Of a stretch of DNA of 64,000 bases, positions 52,488 to 61,253 are shown piece after piece. Both the position numbers and the translations under genes were made by a program. The DNA is from Legionella_C sp963803545 (lineage in GTDB: Bacteria > Pseudomonadota > Gammaproteobacteria > Legionellales > Legionellaceae): the NCBI GenBank assembly GCA_963803545.1, contig CAWDMX010000004.1, forward strand, positions 744,001 to 808,000. Direction: 5' to 3'. Each line of letters starts with the position of its first letter. The first letter of the stretch is position 1. The notes beneath the pieces were generated by a model that saw nothing but the letters and a program-made list of their open reading frames with translations, ran no database searches and was not told where the DNA came from.

Positions 52488-53910
52488 AGTCCAAATGTTG
52501 CTGTAAAGATCCACGATTCCCCCACCGCTAAATTATTAACTGTTAATTGAAACTACTTTGTTCTGAATAGACACGTCTTCCTGTTCATTCTTCCATTGCC
52601 AAAACTCCATCATATCAAAGTATTTTGATGAAGCCTGCCACTCTTCATATTTCTCAGCAAGCAAAGCCCCAATCAGTCGCATGGCCGCTTCATCGTTGGG
52701 AAAAATACGTATTACACGCTCTCTACGCCGAATTTCTTCATTCATTCTCTCGGCTAAATTGGACGTCCGTAATCGTTGCCGATAACGCTGAGGTAAATGA
52801 AGCGCGGCTATACCATCCTCCAAGCCATTTTCAAGACAATCCATCGCCTTAGATGCTTTTTCTTCATATCTGGCAATGGTCTCTCGTGCCAGTTGTTTGG
52901 CCACAGCTTTGTTTTCCGCCTTAAAAATAAGTTTGACGTCATTTGCGATGTCTTGTTTTAAATAGCGCGGGCTGTGGCCTAAAATGTTACGCATAAAGTG
53001 CGTTTGGCAGCGTTGCCATATCACGCCTTGAAACTGTTGCTTCACAGCGTTTACAAGACCTGCGTGATCATCAGACACTACAAATTCAAGACCATTCAAA
53101 CCGCGACTCTTTAGCCGCTTAAAAATCTCGCTCCAACTGCTCTCGGATTCGCTATTGGCCACCAGTAAATCCAGCGGTTCACATATCCCGTCTGCATTAA
53201 TGCCATAAACGACCAGAACACCCGTTGGGCGAACAGCGCCATCACGACGAACTTTTACTACAAGTGCATCAACGACTAGAAAAGGGTATTTCATCTCATG
53301 CAATGAGCAGTTGCGCCAGGCATCTAATCGGGCATCTAAATCAACGCATAGTTGACTAACTGTTGATTTAGAAAAGCTACTTCCACAAAGTTGCTCAGTG
53401 ATTTTAGTGACTTTTCGGCAGGAAACGCCCTCTAAATACATCTCCATAATGCCTAAAACAAACGCCTGCTCACTGCGTTGATACCGTTTAAATATCTCCG
53501 TTTTGAAACTGCCATCACGGGTTTGAGGTACCTGTAAATTTAACGGACCTACTCGTGTATAAAGCTCGCGAACCCGGGTTCCATTCCGATATCCTGTGCG
53601 TTCACCCGTTTGTTCATGCGGTTGTGCACCAAGGTGCTCTGTCATTTGGCTATTCAGTACTTGGTTTAATACCGATTCCAGTAGCCCCTTAATGGCATCA
53701 TTTTTACTTAAAACATCTACCAATTGATTCGCATTCAATTTAATATCGTACTCAGCCATCCTACTCTCCTTATATTTGATTCAATACCAATATTTTGGAT
53801 AATGTGGATGGCTCTTACAAGCCTTCATAATCAGATAAATACACAAAAATATTATTGTATCGTTTTTGCTCATTAATCCAATTTCAAAACTTTACAGCAG
53901 TATACGGACT
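52488..53910 (-). mobile_element. IS256-family element (about 1423 bp)
   Basis: Imperfect inverted repeats AGTCC...TGCTGTAAAG (left) and CTTTACAGCA...GGACT (right) flank a complete mutator-type transposase. Exact outer ends are uncertain by a few bases and no 8-9 bp target duplication was found. Confidence 0.8.
52536..53759 (-). CDS. IS256-family transposase (mutator type)
   Basis: A 407-residue transposase with the IS256 features GERTGYRNGTR near residue 50, VPQTRDGSFKTEIF near 78, FLVVDALVVKVR with the first aspartate, FVVSDDHAGLVNA with the second, and the later LRTSNLAERMNEEIRRRERV containing the catalytic Glu. Full length for the family. It starts at ATG after AGGAG. Intact. Confidence 0.95.
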   Translation of the reverse strand: MAEYDIKLNANQLVDVLSKNDAIKGLLESVLNQVLNSQMTEHLGAQPHEQTGERTGYRNGTRVRELYTRVGPLNLQVPQTRDGSFKTEIFKRYQRSEQAFVLGIMEMYLEGVSCRKVTKITEQLCGSSFSKSTVSQLCVDLDARLDAWRNCSLHEMKYPFLVVDALVVKVRRDGAVRPTGVLVVYGINADGICEPLDLLVANSESESSWSEIFKRLKSRGLNGLEFVVSDDHAGLVNAVKQQFQGVIWQRCQTHFMRNILGHSPRYLKQDIANDVKLIFKAENKAVAKQLARETIARYEEKASKAMDCLENGLEDGIAALHLPQRYRQRLRTSNLAERMNEEIRRRERVIRIFPNDEAAMRLIGALLAEKYEEWQASSKYFDMMEFWQWKNEQEDVSIQNKVVSINS

Positions 53911-53943
53911 CAATCTTGAGAAGCAATGGAACGACCAACCGAC

Positions 53944-54735
53944 TTAAGGCTTTCTAAGATTATCTTCTATTCTAGTTAAATGATTATTAACATACTCAAC
54001 GTCTGCTAAATAAAGCAGATGATGTCCATTTTGCATACTTAACTTGAAATCTTTATTGCCTTTTTGCGCTTGTGCCAACAGAAAGTCAGCTAGTGCTTCC
54101 AGCCTTTCAATAATCAAATTTGCCAATCCAATTCTTTGTTCATTTGATAGGCCATAGGCTTGGCAAAATAAACGTGCCCTTAAAATTTGGTCTTCAATCG
54201 TTCCAAATCCATCCTTGTTGTTTGGATTGGTAAATGGACTCCAACGGTACAGGGCATAAGCAATATCCCATAAACGAGGCCCTGGATGACAGGTATCAAA
54301 ATCAATAACTCCAATAGCGTGCTCTCCATCTAAAACGACATTGTAGGGAGCAAAATCACCGTGACACATTACTTCTTTTGGGTAACGCGCTGGCAATTGC
54401 CAACATTTTTGCTCAGCAGTAAGGCTAACTAAGAAACTTTGCGAGGCATCATGAAAATTACGTAGTAAACGGGCCGCAGAGAGCAATGCATTGCTTGAAG
54501 ATGCAGAAGTACTCAAGGGATAATTACTCACATCCCCTTTTATAAAGCTAACTATTTCTAGACCTTCGTCATCAAAACCCAAAGGTACAGGGGCAGAATA
54601 AAACCCATTTTTTCGTAAATGATTAAGAAGGTTATGAACTTGGTTAGTCCAAACCCCAATGGGACGATGGACATAATCGCCGATACGGATAATTTGATTC
54701 TGACGTCCTCCCTTAAGGTATTTTGGCGCATTCAT
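53944..54735 (-). CDS. APH-fold phosphotransferase (aminoglycoside/choline kinase family)
   Basis: Small-molecule kinase of the APH fold. The catalytic loop is MCHGDFAPYNVVLD near residue 142 and the metal-binding aspartate lies in IGVIDFDTCHPG about 20 residues later. Length of 263 aa fits. The substrate cannot be read: relatives phosphorylate aminoglycosides, macrolides, choline, thiamine or host molecules. Its AAGGAG lies within the last codons of the resolvase fragment upstream, three bases before its ATG, so it probably travels with that module. A resistance role is possible but not shown. Confidence 0.82.
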   Translation of the reverse strand: MNAPKYLKGGRQNQIIRIGDYVHRPIGVWTNQVHNLLNHLRKNGFYSAPVPLGFDDEGLEIVSFIKGDVSNYPLSTSASSSNALLSAARLLRNFHDASQSFLVSLTAEQKCWQLPARYPKEVMCHGDFAPYNVVLDGEHAIGVIDFDTCHPGPRLWDIAYALYRWSPFTNPNNKDGFGTIEDQILRARLFCQAYGLSNEQRIGLANLIIERLEALADFLLAQAQKGNKDFKLSMQNGHHLLYLADVEYVNNHLTRIEDNLRKP

Positions 54736-54738
54736 TAG

Positions 54739-54985
54739 CTATACTCCTTGATTAATCAAACGATAAATTGTTGCTTTATTAACATTAAAAGTTTTTGCAA
54801 CTTCACTAACTGATTTTTCTTCTTGTAGCAATCGTCTGGCTAGTAATTTTTGCTCCCCATTCATTTTCTCAGGTCTACCAAAACGGACACCATGAAGTTG
54901 CGCAGCAATACGACCAGCTCCCGTCCGCTCACAAATTAAATCACGTTCAAATTCAGCAATACCTGTAAATATGGTCATTACCCAC
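54739..54985 (-). pseudogene. Serine recombinase (Tn3-type resolvase/invertase), C-terminal fragment
   Basis: Only the last 80 residues remain: WVMTIFTGIAEFERDLICER, typical of the end of the catalytic domain, then HGVRFGRPEKM and a helix-turn-helix (EVAKTFNVNKATIYRLI). The catalytic serine and N-terminal 110 residues are missing. Homology ends at the boundary of the 114-bp direct repeat, so the repeat or an associated deletion removed the front. It cannot catalyse recombination but could still bind DNA if translated. Confidence 0.85.
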
Positions 54986-55099
54986 CCTAGCAAGAGTAAG
55001 GTCAATCATAATTGATGCCGTCATTTAAAAGATAAACCACGCATGCTATCTGTTGCGCTAAGCTTTCCATTTGTATGTTCTAAGCTATGCATCGTTCAA
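54986..55099 (+). repeat. 114-bp direct repeat, copy B
   Basis: Second copy of the repeat at 48059-48172; six mismatches, same orientation. Its left edge coincides with the break in the resolvase gene. The 145 bases to its right, up to the cpdA remnant, contain no recognised gene. Confidence 0.85.
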
Positions 55100-55244
55100 A
55101 AGGTGGTAGAGTTTCTTATAAAATAACGGATGAGGCGTTAAAAATATTTATGAATAAATTGTTCTGGTCGAATTGCATTGGACCAGAACCGTTGAGATAT
55201 TGGGTTTAGTCTTACAAAAATGGTTTACTTTTAAAAAATATATT

Positions 55245-55593
55245 TTAATTATCCCAAAATGTAGACTGTGCAACATAACTTGTACTAGAAAAGTAAAAGA
55301 TTTTATATCCAATTTTGTTTTCAATCGTAAATTGAGAACTGTTTTTTTTAAACTGAAAACAAGTTGCAGGAGCAGCCTCAATACAGATGTTTTTATATTT
55401 GAAAGAGTAATCATTATGAACATGACCGCAAATAATTAAGCTAACATTGCTGTCTGAAATTATTGTGAAGAACTCTTCTCTATTTTGTAAAATGTAGTTG
55501 TCTATTAAAGGCGTTTGTACTTCAGCTGGGTGGTGGTGCATTACAATTGCTATAGGATTTTTTCTATTTTTGCTAAGCTCATTTTTAATAATA
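55245..55593 (-). pseudogene. cpdA: cpdA-like phosphodiesterase, 3' part separated by IS
   Basis: C-terminal half of a calcineurin-fold phosphodiesterase: IAIVMHHHPAEVQTPLID and VSLIICGHVHNDYSFKYK supply the second half of the metal site. Transcription reads from the 5' part at 56493-56916. Removing the IS5 copy and one TA joins CEELLI to IKNEL without frame change, giving a 256-residue protein. A stand-alone product from this part would be inactive. Confidence 0.85.
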
Positions 55594-55651
55594 GAGCTCT
55601 TGCATAACCTCAGCATTTAATTAAACTTCTTATTTTTTGGCAAGGAAGTTG

Positions 55652-56089
55652 ATGAAGTTCGAACAAATAAAAGAGGAACCCGCGGAAGGATTTCGTAGGC
55701 TCACAGGAGTTAAACGTACAACTTTTGATGTTATGACAAGCATTTTGAGAGAAGCGGAAGCCCTATTAAAATCTCACGGAGGTAAGCCTAATAAATTAGG
55801 CATCGAAGATAGGTTGCTCATGGCGTTGGAGTATTTGCGCGAATATAGAACATACTTTCATATTTCGCGTAGTTATGGGATTAGTGAAAGTGCTTGTTAT
55901 CGTAATATACGCTGGGTTGAAGATACGCTGATTAAAGATGGAAAATTCTCATTGCCTGGACGTAAAACCTTGTTAAAAAGTGATGTTGAATATGACGTTG
56001 TACTGATTGATGCGACTGAAACGCCCATTGAACGACCTAAAAAAAACAAAAACATTTTTATTCAGGGAAAAAGAAGAGACACACGCTAA
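55652..56089 (+). CDS. IS5-family transposase, N-terminal frame, copy 2
   Basis: Identical in protein sequence to the copy at 43481-43918, including the helix-turn-helix region, the aspartate in LIDATETP and the eight-A tract that allows the -1 shift. Since both copies carry the same two-frame layout and no other change, the split is the element's normal organisation and not decay. Confidence 0.88.
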   Translation: MKFEQIKEEPAEGFRRLTGVKRTTFDVMTSILREAEALLKSHGGKPNKLGIEDRLLMALEYLREYRTYFHISRSYGISESACYRNIRWVEDTLIKDGKFSLPGRKTLLKSDVEYDVVLIDATETPIERPKKNKNIFIQGKRRDTR

Positions 56090-56472
56090 AGACACAAATT
56101 ATTGTAGATAAAAAGAAAAAAACCGTTATTTGTACAAATTTCACTAACGGTAAGCGGCATGATTTTAGGTTGTTTAAGGAATCAGGTGTTCATATTCACC
56201 CAGAGATTCGAAGTCTTACAGACACCGGCTACCAAGGAATACATAAGTTACATCAAAATTCAGCATTACCCAAGAAAAAAACGAAAAAGACCCCACTGAC
56301 CAAAGAGGATAAAAAGAACAATCGTGAATTATCGAGTGAGCGTGTTTTGAATGAAAATGTAATTGGTATGATTAAACGATTTAAAATCGTCGCTGATCGT
56401 TATCGAAATAGACGAAAACGATTTGGTTTAAGATTTAATTTGATTGCAGGAATTTATAATTTTGAGCTTTAA
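56047..56472 (+). CDS. IS5-family transposase, C-terminal frame, copy 2
   Basis: Identical to the region 43876-44301 of copy 1; the second aspartate (LTDTGYQGI) and the glutamate region (SSERVLNENVIG) are intact. Read after a -1 shift from the N-terminal frame. Confidence 0.85.
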   Translation, partial: QKHFYSGKKKRHTLKTQIIVDKKKKTVICTNFTNGKRHDFRLFKESGVHIHPEIRSLTDTGYQGIHKLHQNSALPKKKTKKTPLTKEDKKNNRELSSERVLNENVIGMIKRFKIVADRYRNRRKRFGLRFNLIAGIYNFEL

Positions 56473-56492
56473 AAATGGTTATGCAAGAAATC

Positions 56493-56916
56493 TAATTAGG
56501 AGTTCTTCACAAGGCAAGTAGCCATACTCTTGATTATTTTTTTTTGTATTCAGAAAAATAAAATCCCACAGGGGTGTTAAAAAAACAGGCCCTTTATAAA
56601 AACTTGTATTTTTACTAAAAACTGAGCACATGTTTAGTAAAGAATCATGATTTCCAGGAATCCAAAAAATTTTTTTATTCAGCTTGCTTAACGATTCTGA
56701 AACCAATTCGTAAGACTCTTTACTTTCATCTTGAGACAAGTCGCCTGTTAAAAAAATTGCATCTCTGTCTATCAAATCTAATTTGGCTTTATTTATTACC
56801 ACGTCAAACGAGCTATTGGTATTAACGTTATTTAGTAAAAAGTTTTTATTTTTAAACAAATGAGTATCTGTTATTTGAATTATTTTCATGAATTTTTTAT
56901 TCGCATCCATCTTCAT
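56493..56916 (-). pseudogene. cpdA: cpdA-like 3',5'-cyclic-AMP phosphodiesterase, 5' part interrupted by IS
   Basis: N-terminal half of a CpdA/Icc-type enzyme, which hydrolyses cAMP to AMP. Motifs: KIIQITDTHLFKNKN at the start, FLTGDLSQDESKESYE near residue 62 and FWIPGNHDSLLN near 88; then the frame runs into the IS with GYLPCEELL. The start could be the ATG at 56916, 56910 or 56889. The IS insertion separates it from HHHPAEV and GHVH, needed for metal binding, so the enzyme is lost unless another copy exists. AT-rich like the pab genes nearby. Confidence 0.85.
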
Positions 56917-57191
56917 TTTCCTGTGTTCTTCAGTTGAGAATAGTTATAAAGGATTACAAGACGCTCCATAATCGTAATAATCCGCTTTTTTCGCGCGTTT
57001 TAATAAATCAATTAGCGGTATCAATGTTCAAGTGCAACGATTGCGTTCATCAGCCGATAAGCCTTAAAATCAAAAGCGTCATCGGGAAGAAACAACTGCA
57101 CTGGGCGTTTCCAATGTAATGACTTTCTGGGTCACGTATTCAATTTTCATGCAGTATCATCAAGCTCTTGTTGCGAGAAAACCGAGAGAGC

Positions 57192-57260
57192 ATAGCCTTT
57201 GGAAGATACTGTCGTAATAAACATTAGTATTTTCATTTTGACCTCGCTTCCAAAGGCTAT
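57192..57260. repeat. 14-bp inverted repeat in IS630 debris
   Basis: ATAGCCTTTGGAAG (57192-57205) and CTTCCAAAGGCTAT (57247-57260) are exact inverted copies 41 bases apart. They lie beside the transposase fragment and may result from its rearrangement. Confidence 0.6.
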
Positions 57261-57290
57261 ATGGATAAGCACCGTAAACCGTGATACCAG

Positions 57291-57429
57291 GCTATGGATA
57301 ATGCTGCTTTTCACAAATCAGAATTTACAAAAGCACTGATGGAAAATGCTGGATATCAACTTCTTTTTCTTTCGCCTTACTTTTCTGATTTTAATCCTAT
57401 AAAAAGGTTTGGGGCTAATGTTCAGGAAT
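57291..57429 (+). pseudogene. IS630-family transposase fragment
   Basis: The frame from the ATG at 57294 reads MDNAAFHKSEFTKALM, then LLFLSPYFSDFNPIKRF, the end of the IS630 DDE core, and stops at 57429. Upstream frames are broken by stops. The region 56917-57290 otherwise holds only short unsupported ORFs and debris of this element. Confidence 0.8.
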
Positions 57430-57482
57430 AGTTATACTTATAACAGATAGATTTTCAAAATTAGAAACAATCCACGCCCAAT

Positions 57483-58052
57483 TTAAATAATACCATTTAT
57501 AAAATTTTTTAATAATGCATGGCCGTGCTCTGTTAATATTGATTCCGGGTGAAATTGAAAACCAACCAGTTTCATCTGACTACTAGAAAACGACATAATT
57601 TCGCCGTCAACGGATCTCGAGGTTATACTAATTTTTTTGCTTAATTTTTTATCACATACAATCAATGAATGATATCGCCCTACTTTTAAAGGACTTGGAA
57701 TTTCTGTAAATACTCCCATGCCATCGTGGTGAATAAAACATGACTTGCCATGCATGGGTGTTTTAGCCTTTATCACATCTGCACCAAAAACATGTCCTAT
57801 AACCTGATGACCTAAACAAACACCTAAAATGGGTATTTTGCTAAAAAATGTGCTAACGACTTTGATCGAAATTCCAGCTTCTTTCGGTCCGCATGGCCCT
57901 GGAGAAATTATAATATGGGTTGGTTTTAGTTTATTGATTTTACTAATGCGAATTTGGTCATTACGTACCACCAACACTTCATGCCCTAGCTCTTCAACAT
58001 ATCTTGATAAATTAAAAACAAATGAATCGTAATTATCTATTATCAATATCAT
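57483..58052 (-). CDS. pabA: Aminodeoxychorismate synthase glutaminase PabA
   Basis: Glutamine amidotransferase that supplies ammonia to PabB for p-aminobenzoate synthesis. The nucleophile is the cysteine in ILGVCLGHQVIG near residue 80, and the His-Glu pair lies in QFHPESILTEHG near 172; the oxyanion region is IISPGPCGP. Length 189 aa is standard. By itself it could equally be TrpG; the adjacent pabB decides. The start overlaps the pabB stop by four bases (ATGA). Composition is more AT-rich than the core genes, and IS debris lies on both sides of the operon. Confidence 0.88.
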   Translation of the reverse strand: MILIIDNYDSFVFNLSRYVEELGHEVLVVRNDQIRISKINKLKPTHIIISPGPCGPKEAGISIKVVSTFFSKIPILGVCLGHQVIGHVFGADVIKAKTPMHGKSCFIHHDGMGVFTEIPSPLKVGRYHSLIVCDKKLSKKISITSRSVDGEIMSFSSSQMKLVGFQFHPESILTEHGHALLKNFINGII

Positions 58053-59464
58053 GTATTTAAAGCCCTAATCAATGCGTTTGCTTTTGTAAGGCTTTCAAAA
58101 AATTCTTCTTCTGCATTTGAATCTAGTGTAATAGCTCCACCCGTACTAAAAAATATTTTTCTGTTATTGATAAAATAACTTCTAATGGTGACCGAGGTAT
58201 CCATATCACCCGTGAAACTTAAATAACCGATACATCCACAGTAAGGACCGCGTGCCTGCATTTCTAACTCACTTATGACTTCCATTGCTCTAATTTTCGG
58301 TGCGCCGGTTACTGAACCCGGTGGAAAAGACGCCTTAATAACATCCGTTGCAGTCATCTCTTTTTTTAGCTGACCTGTTATCTTAGATACTAAGTGATGA
58401 ACTGTCTCAAAACTTTTTAATGCGCAAAGTTCATCGACTTTTATACTTCCCAATTGACATACTCTAGATAAATCATTACGCATTAGATCAACAATCATCA
58501 CATTTTCAGCGTGATCCTTTTCACTAGACAATAACTCCTCTGCTAACCTACTATCCTCCTTTGCATTTTTAGATCTTTTTCTAGTGCCTTTAATCGGATA
58601 CGTTTCTATCGCTTGATTTTCTATTTTAATAAACCGCTCTGGTGATGCAGAAATAATACAACTATTATTAGGCATTTTAACGAATGAACTATAAGGCGCT
58701 GGGTTTACCTTCATTAATTTAAAATATATTTCTAGCTCACTAACACCATCTACTATTGTGGAACTAAATTGTTGCGATATATTAGCCTCAAAAATATCTC
58801 CATTTATAATATATTTTTTGGTATCTAAGACCGCTTTCATGTAAGTATTTTTAGTAAAATTTGAAGTGATAGTATCTGTTAATTTTTTTGAGGAATAATT
58901 TTCAACGGTATCAGCAACAGACTTTTCAATTCTTCTTTTTATTTCAAAAATATTTTTTTTTGCAATTTTCTTTCTTAATCTGCATTTTTTTTCCGGAAAT
59001 CCTGTAGAGATAATCCAGCTCTGATTAGACAAATGGTCAATAGCAATTATGCTATGATAAAAATTTACGTAAATATCCGGCAATTGAATATTATCAATAA
59101 CAATGGGTAAGCTTTCCAAATAATGGCCTGCCTCATAACCGAAGTATCCTACAACACCTCCCTGCAATGGAGGTAGAGTTTTATTTTTAGCGACTTGATA
59201 CTGTTTGATTTTTTTATTAATAAAATCAAATGGATTACCTACGTTAACAAGGTGATTATTCCAATAACTTTGTAAGTTTTTAGTTCTAAATGAAGCAAAT
59301 GAATCAAAACAGATAAATGAATATTGACTGTGGTCTTTCATTTTCGTTCTGCTGCTTAAAATAATTAAATCGCGTTTATGCGCAAAAATGTTGCTAAGCA
59401 CATCGACATCGTGAATTGTTATTTCATTATAAAATAAATTAAATATGGTCTTCTTTTTTTTCAT
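58049..59464 (-). CDS. pabB: Aminodeoxychorismate synthase component I PabB
   Basis: Converts chorismate and ammonia to 4-amino-4-deoxychorismate for folate. Chorismate-binding domain features: FVKMPNNSCIISASPERF near residue 265, TYPIKGTRKR near 290, where the lysine in PIKGT is the PabB hallmark (TrpE has Ala), MIVDLMRNDLSRV near 325 and FPPGSVTGAPKIRAMEVI near 380. An N-terminal domain with GGVVGYFGYEAGHYLE is also typical. Length 471 aa is normal. It is translated before pabA and links to folC at 24-26 kb through the folate pathway. No pabC (aminodeoxychorismate lyase) is present here. Confidence 0.9.
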   Translation of the reverse strand: MKKKKTIFNLFYNEITIHDVDVLSNIFAHKRDLIILSSRTKMKDHSQYSFICFDSFASFRTKNLQSYWNNHLVNVGNPFDFINKKIKQYQVAKNKTLPPLQGGVVGYFGYEAGHYLESLPIVIDNIQLPDIYVNFYHSIIAIDHLSNQSWIISTGFPEKKCRLRKKIAKKNIFEIKRRIEKSVADTVENYSSKKLTDTITSNFTKNTYMKAVLDTKKYIINGDIFEANISQQFSSTIVDGVSELEIYFKLMKVNPAPYSSFVKMPNNSCIISASPERFIKIENQAIETYPIKGTRKRSKNAKEDSRLAEELLSSEKDHAENVMIVDLMRNDLSRVCQLGSIKVDELCALKSFETVHHLVSKITGQLKKEMTATDVIKASFPPGSVTGAPKIRAMEVISELEMQARGPYCGCIGYLSFTGDMDTSVTIRSYFINNRKIFFSTGGAITLDSNAEEEFFESLTKANALIRALNT

Positions 59465-59703
59465 ACCCGTGCCAAATTTGTACCGTTTATTAAGGTTTTA
59501 GCGGTTTGAACTTCAGATTATTAATAAGATTTGCATTGATTTTAATGTTTGTACTCTCAGAACGGTTTATTGCCGCCCAAAACTTTGTAATAATATTGTC
59601 CTTTACGTTTTTTACTAACGCATCTCTTGTTGATATTACATCAAATCATGTCATAGATTTTAAGAAAGCAATACTACCTTAGTAGCAATACTAATTATAT
59701 CTA

Positions 59704-59904
59704 TATTTAGTTGATGAATATTTATCTGCTGAGTGGTTTAGAAACCGCTTGGAAGCAAAAGTAGTTATTGAAGACTGGCGAAATCATTATAACGAGGTAA
59801 GACCACACTCAAGTTTAGCCTATAAAACACCAATGGAATTTAAATCGGGGCTAAAAATTAATGTTATAAATGGGGCTGAACCCTCTAGTTCGAATTGGTA
59901 CTAA
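59704..59904 (+). pseudogene. IS3-family OrfB C-terminal fragment
   Basis: The frame reads AEWFRNRLEAKVVIEDWRNH then NEVRPHSSLAYKTPMEFK, the typical end of an IS3 integrase, up to a stop at 59904. The N-terminal integrase core is absent. The rest of the 606-base gap between pabB and the next gene (59465-60070) shows no other gene; it includes the likely pabB promoter region. Confidence 0.85.
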
Positions 59905-60070
59905 AAAACCGAGCAGGTCACGGCCGGTTATCATAATCGACTAATTACGTAACTATACTAAATCTCTTCGCGATAGGCTGAAAGGCGTTGCGTAGTAAAA
60001 ACACAGGTATTCACAATTGAAACCTATCAAAGTTTTATGATTTTACTGCCTCGCCGATGGGGCCTGTTTA

Positions 60071-60718
60071 TTATATTGGACATCGTGTGTTTCTTATCAA
60101 AACAGCTGTATCGTAAGGAGTGTAAGTTGTTTTTTCTACATCTTTAGTCGTAAAAAAAGCGAGTGCTTCGGAGCGAAAAGTATTTTCTTTTTCAATTAAT
60201 GGTGGGTCAGAAGGCCGGAAAAATTGTTCACACCACTTATTAATAGCGCTAAAGTTGTCCGTATCCGTGAGAGACAGCTCTAATAAGGAACCCAAAATTG
60301 CGCCCGCTATGAAAGCACAAAAAATAACAGGAGCGGCTGTTGATACAAATGTAAAAAGCAGAGCTGCTGAAACCGCAGCTAGAAGTAAACTCAGAGCCGC
60401 TACTTGTAAAAACTTCAACCCATAATTGCAAATTATTTCAGGTAATCCAATAGAAGCATAGCGGACATTTTTTGCTTGTTTTACAAGGGCGTCAAAATCG
60501 TATGTATCATATCCTTCAACCATTATACTCGTTTCATTTAAAAGCCGTAATATTTTGCTAATTTCTCTATCGCTACAGCTTCCAATATTTTTTTGAAAAG
60601 AATCACACTCTGTTAAAAAATTAGTGAAATCTGTACGGAGATAATTGTTAATTAACATTTGAGCCTTTAACTTAACAATAACTGCCTCAACTTCTCTAAT
60701 ACTGTCTAATCTAGTCAT
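60071..60718 (-). CDS. Small helical protein with membrane hairpin, unknown function (215 aa)
   Basis: No family recognised. The first 95 residues are charged and helical, then a long hydrophobic segment of two helices (about 105-150: LQVAALSLLLAAVSAALLFT and PVIFCAFIAGAILGSLLEL), then a soluble tail. No signal peptide. It resembles the truncated 484-residue protein and the GTPase tails only in having a central or C-terminal hydrophobic hairpin. The start could be ATG at 60730 or 60718; the latter was chosen. It lies after IS debris in an otherwise gene-poor stretch. Confidence 0.65.
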   Translation of the reverse strand: MTRLDSIREVEAVIVKLKAQMLINNYLRTDFTNFLTECDSFQKNIGSCSDREISKILRLLNETSIMVEGYDTYDFDALVKQAKNVRYASIGLPEIICNYGLKFLQVAALSLLLAAVSAALLFTFVSTAAPVIFCAFIAGAILGSLLELSLTDTDNFSAINKWCEQFFRPSDPPLIEKENTFRSEALAFFTTKDVEKTTYTPYDTAVLIRNTRCPI

Positions 60719-60730
60719 AATAATTATCAC

Positions 60731-61253
60731 TTTAAATGTCGGTTAAATTACTAAAGTTTGAAAGTCTTTTTTTACAAAGCTTATGCAAAAATTTAATCTT
60801 AAAGCAATCGACCAAAGCCAAGCTGTGGCATGCGCGCCAAGCAAAAATAACCTGAACCTTTATCAAGCCTTGCTCCCAGTGTGCTTTTGCCGCACTACTC
60901 TTCCTATTGTCATTAAAACATTAAAATTCAGTGTATTTCGGTAGCGGATTTTCTCAACGTTCGTCTCTCGGGTTTTACCCGAAACGTTTCTTATCAAGAC
61001 GTGGTTGCCTAAAAAAATTTAATGTTAAGTAATAACAGAATGTTTTTTAAAAGACCATTGATTGCCTATTAGAGACTGAACCTAGCGAGCATTAGTTACC
61101 ATGCCCAGGTTTAATAATAATAGCTTACACCTAATTAAACAGATATCTCTAAAAATAGGGCTATTTCCGGTCAACTTTAAGCTAATATTTTATTTGTTTA
61201 TATTTTCACGTACAATCGCTTATTGAGAATTTGACCTATTTAAACGGATCACA
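60731..61253. other. Gene-free stretch between the small membrane protein gene and rmuC
   Basis: About 520 bases with no supported ORF, RNA or repeat. A short CGGGTTTTACCCG hairpin occurs near 60977 without a T-run. The AT-rich part near 61200 may hold promoters for the two divergent genes. Confidence 0.6.

Larger units (their letters stand above)
55594..56492 (+). mobile_element. IS5-type insertion sequence, copy 2 (899 bp)
   Basis: Same length and sequence as the copy at 43423-44321, same inverted ends, with TA duplicated at 55592-55593 and 56493-56494. It interrupts the cpdA-like gene in the opposite orientation to that gene. Confidence 0.92.

Noticed and set aside
54986..55005. Start of a complete 88-residue resolvase-like gene
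   Set aside because: The first codons belong to the 114-bp repeat; the protein similarity begins after it, so this is a truncated gene and not a small intact one.
56934..57119. 61-residue ORF upstream of the IS630 fragment
   Set aside because: No family resemblance and it lies in transposon debris; more likely a chance frame.
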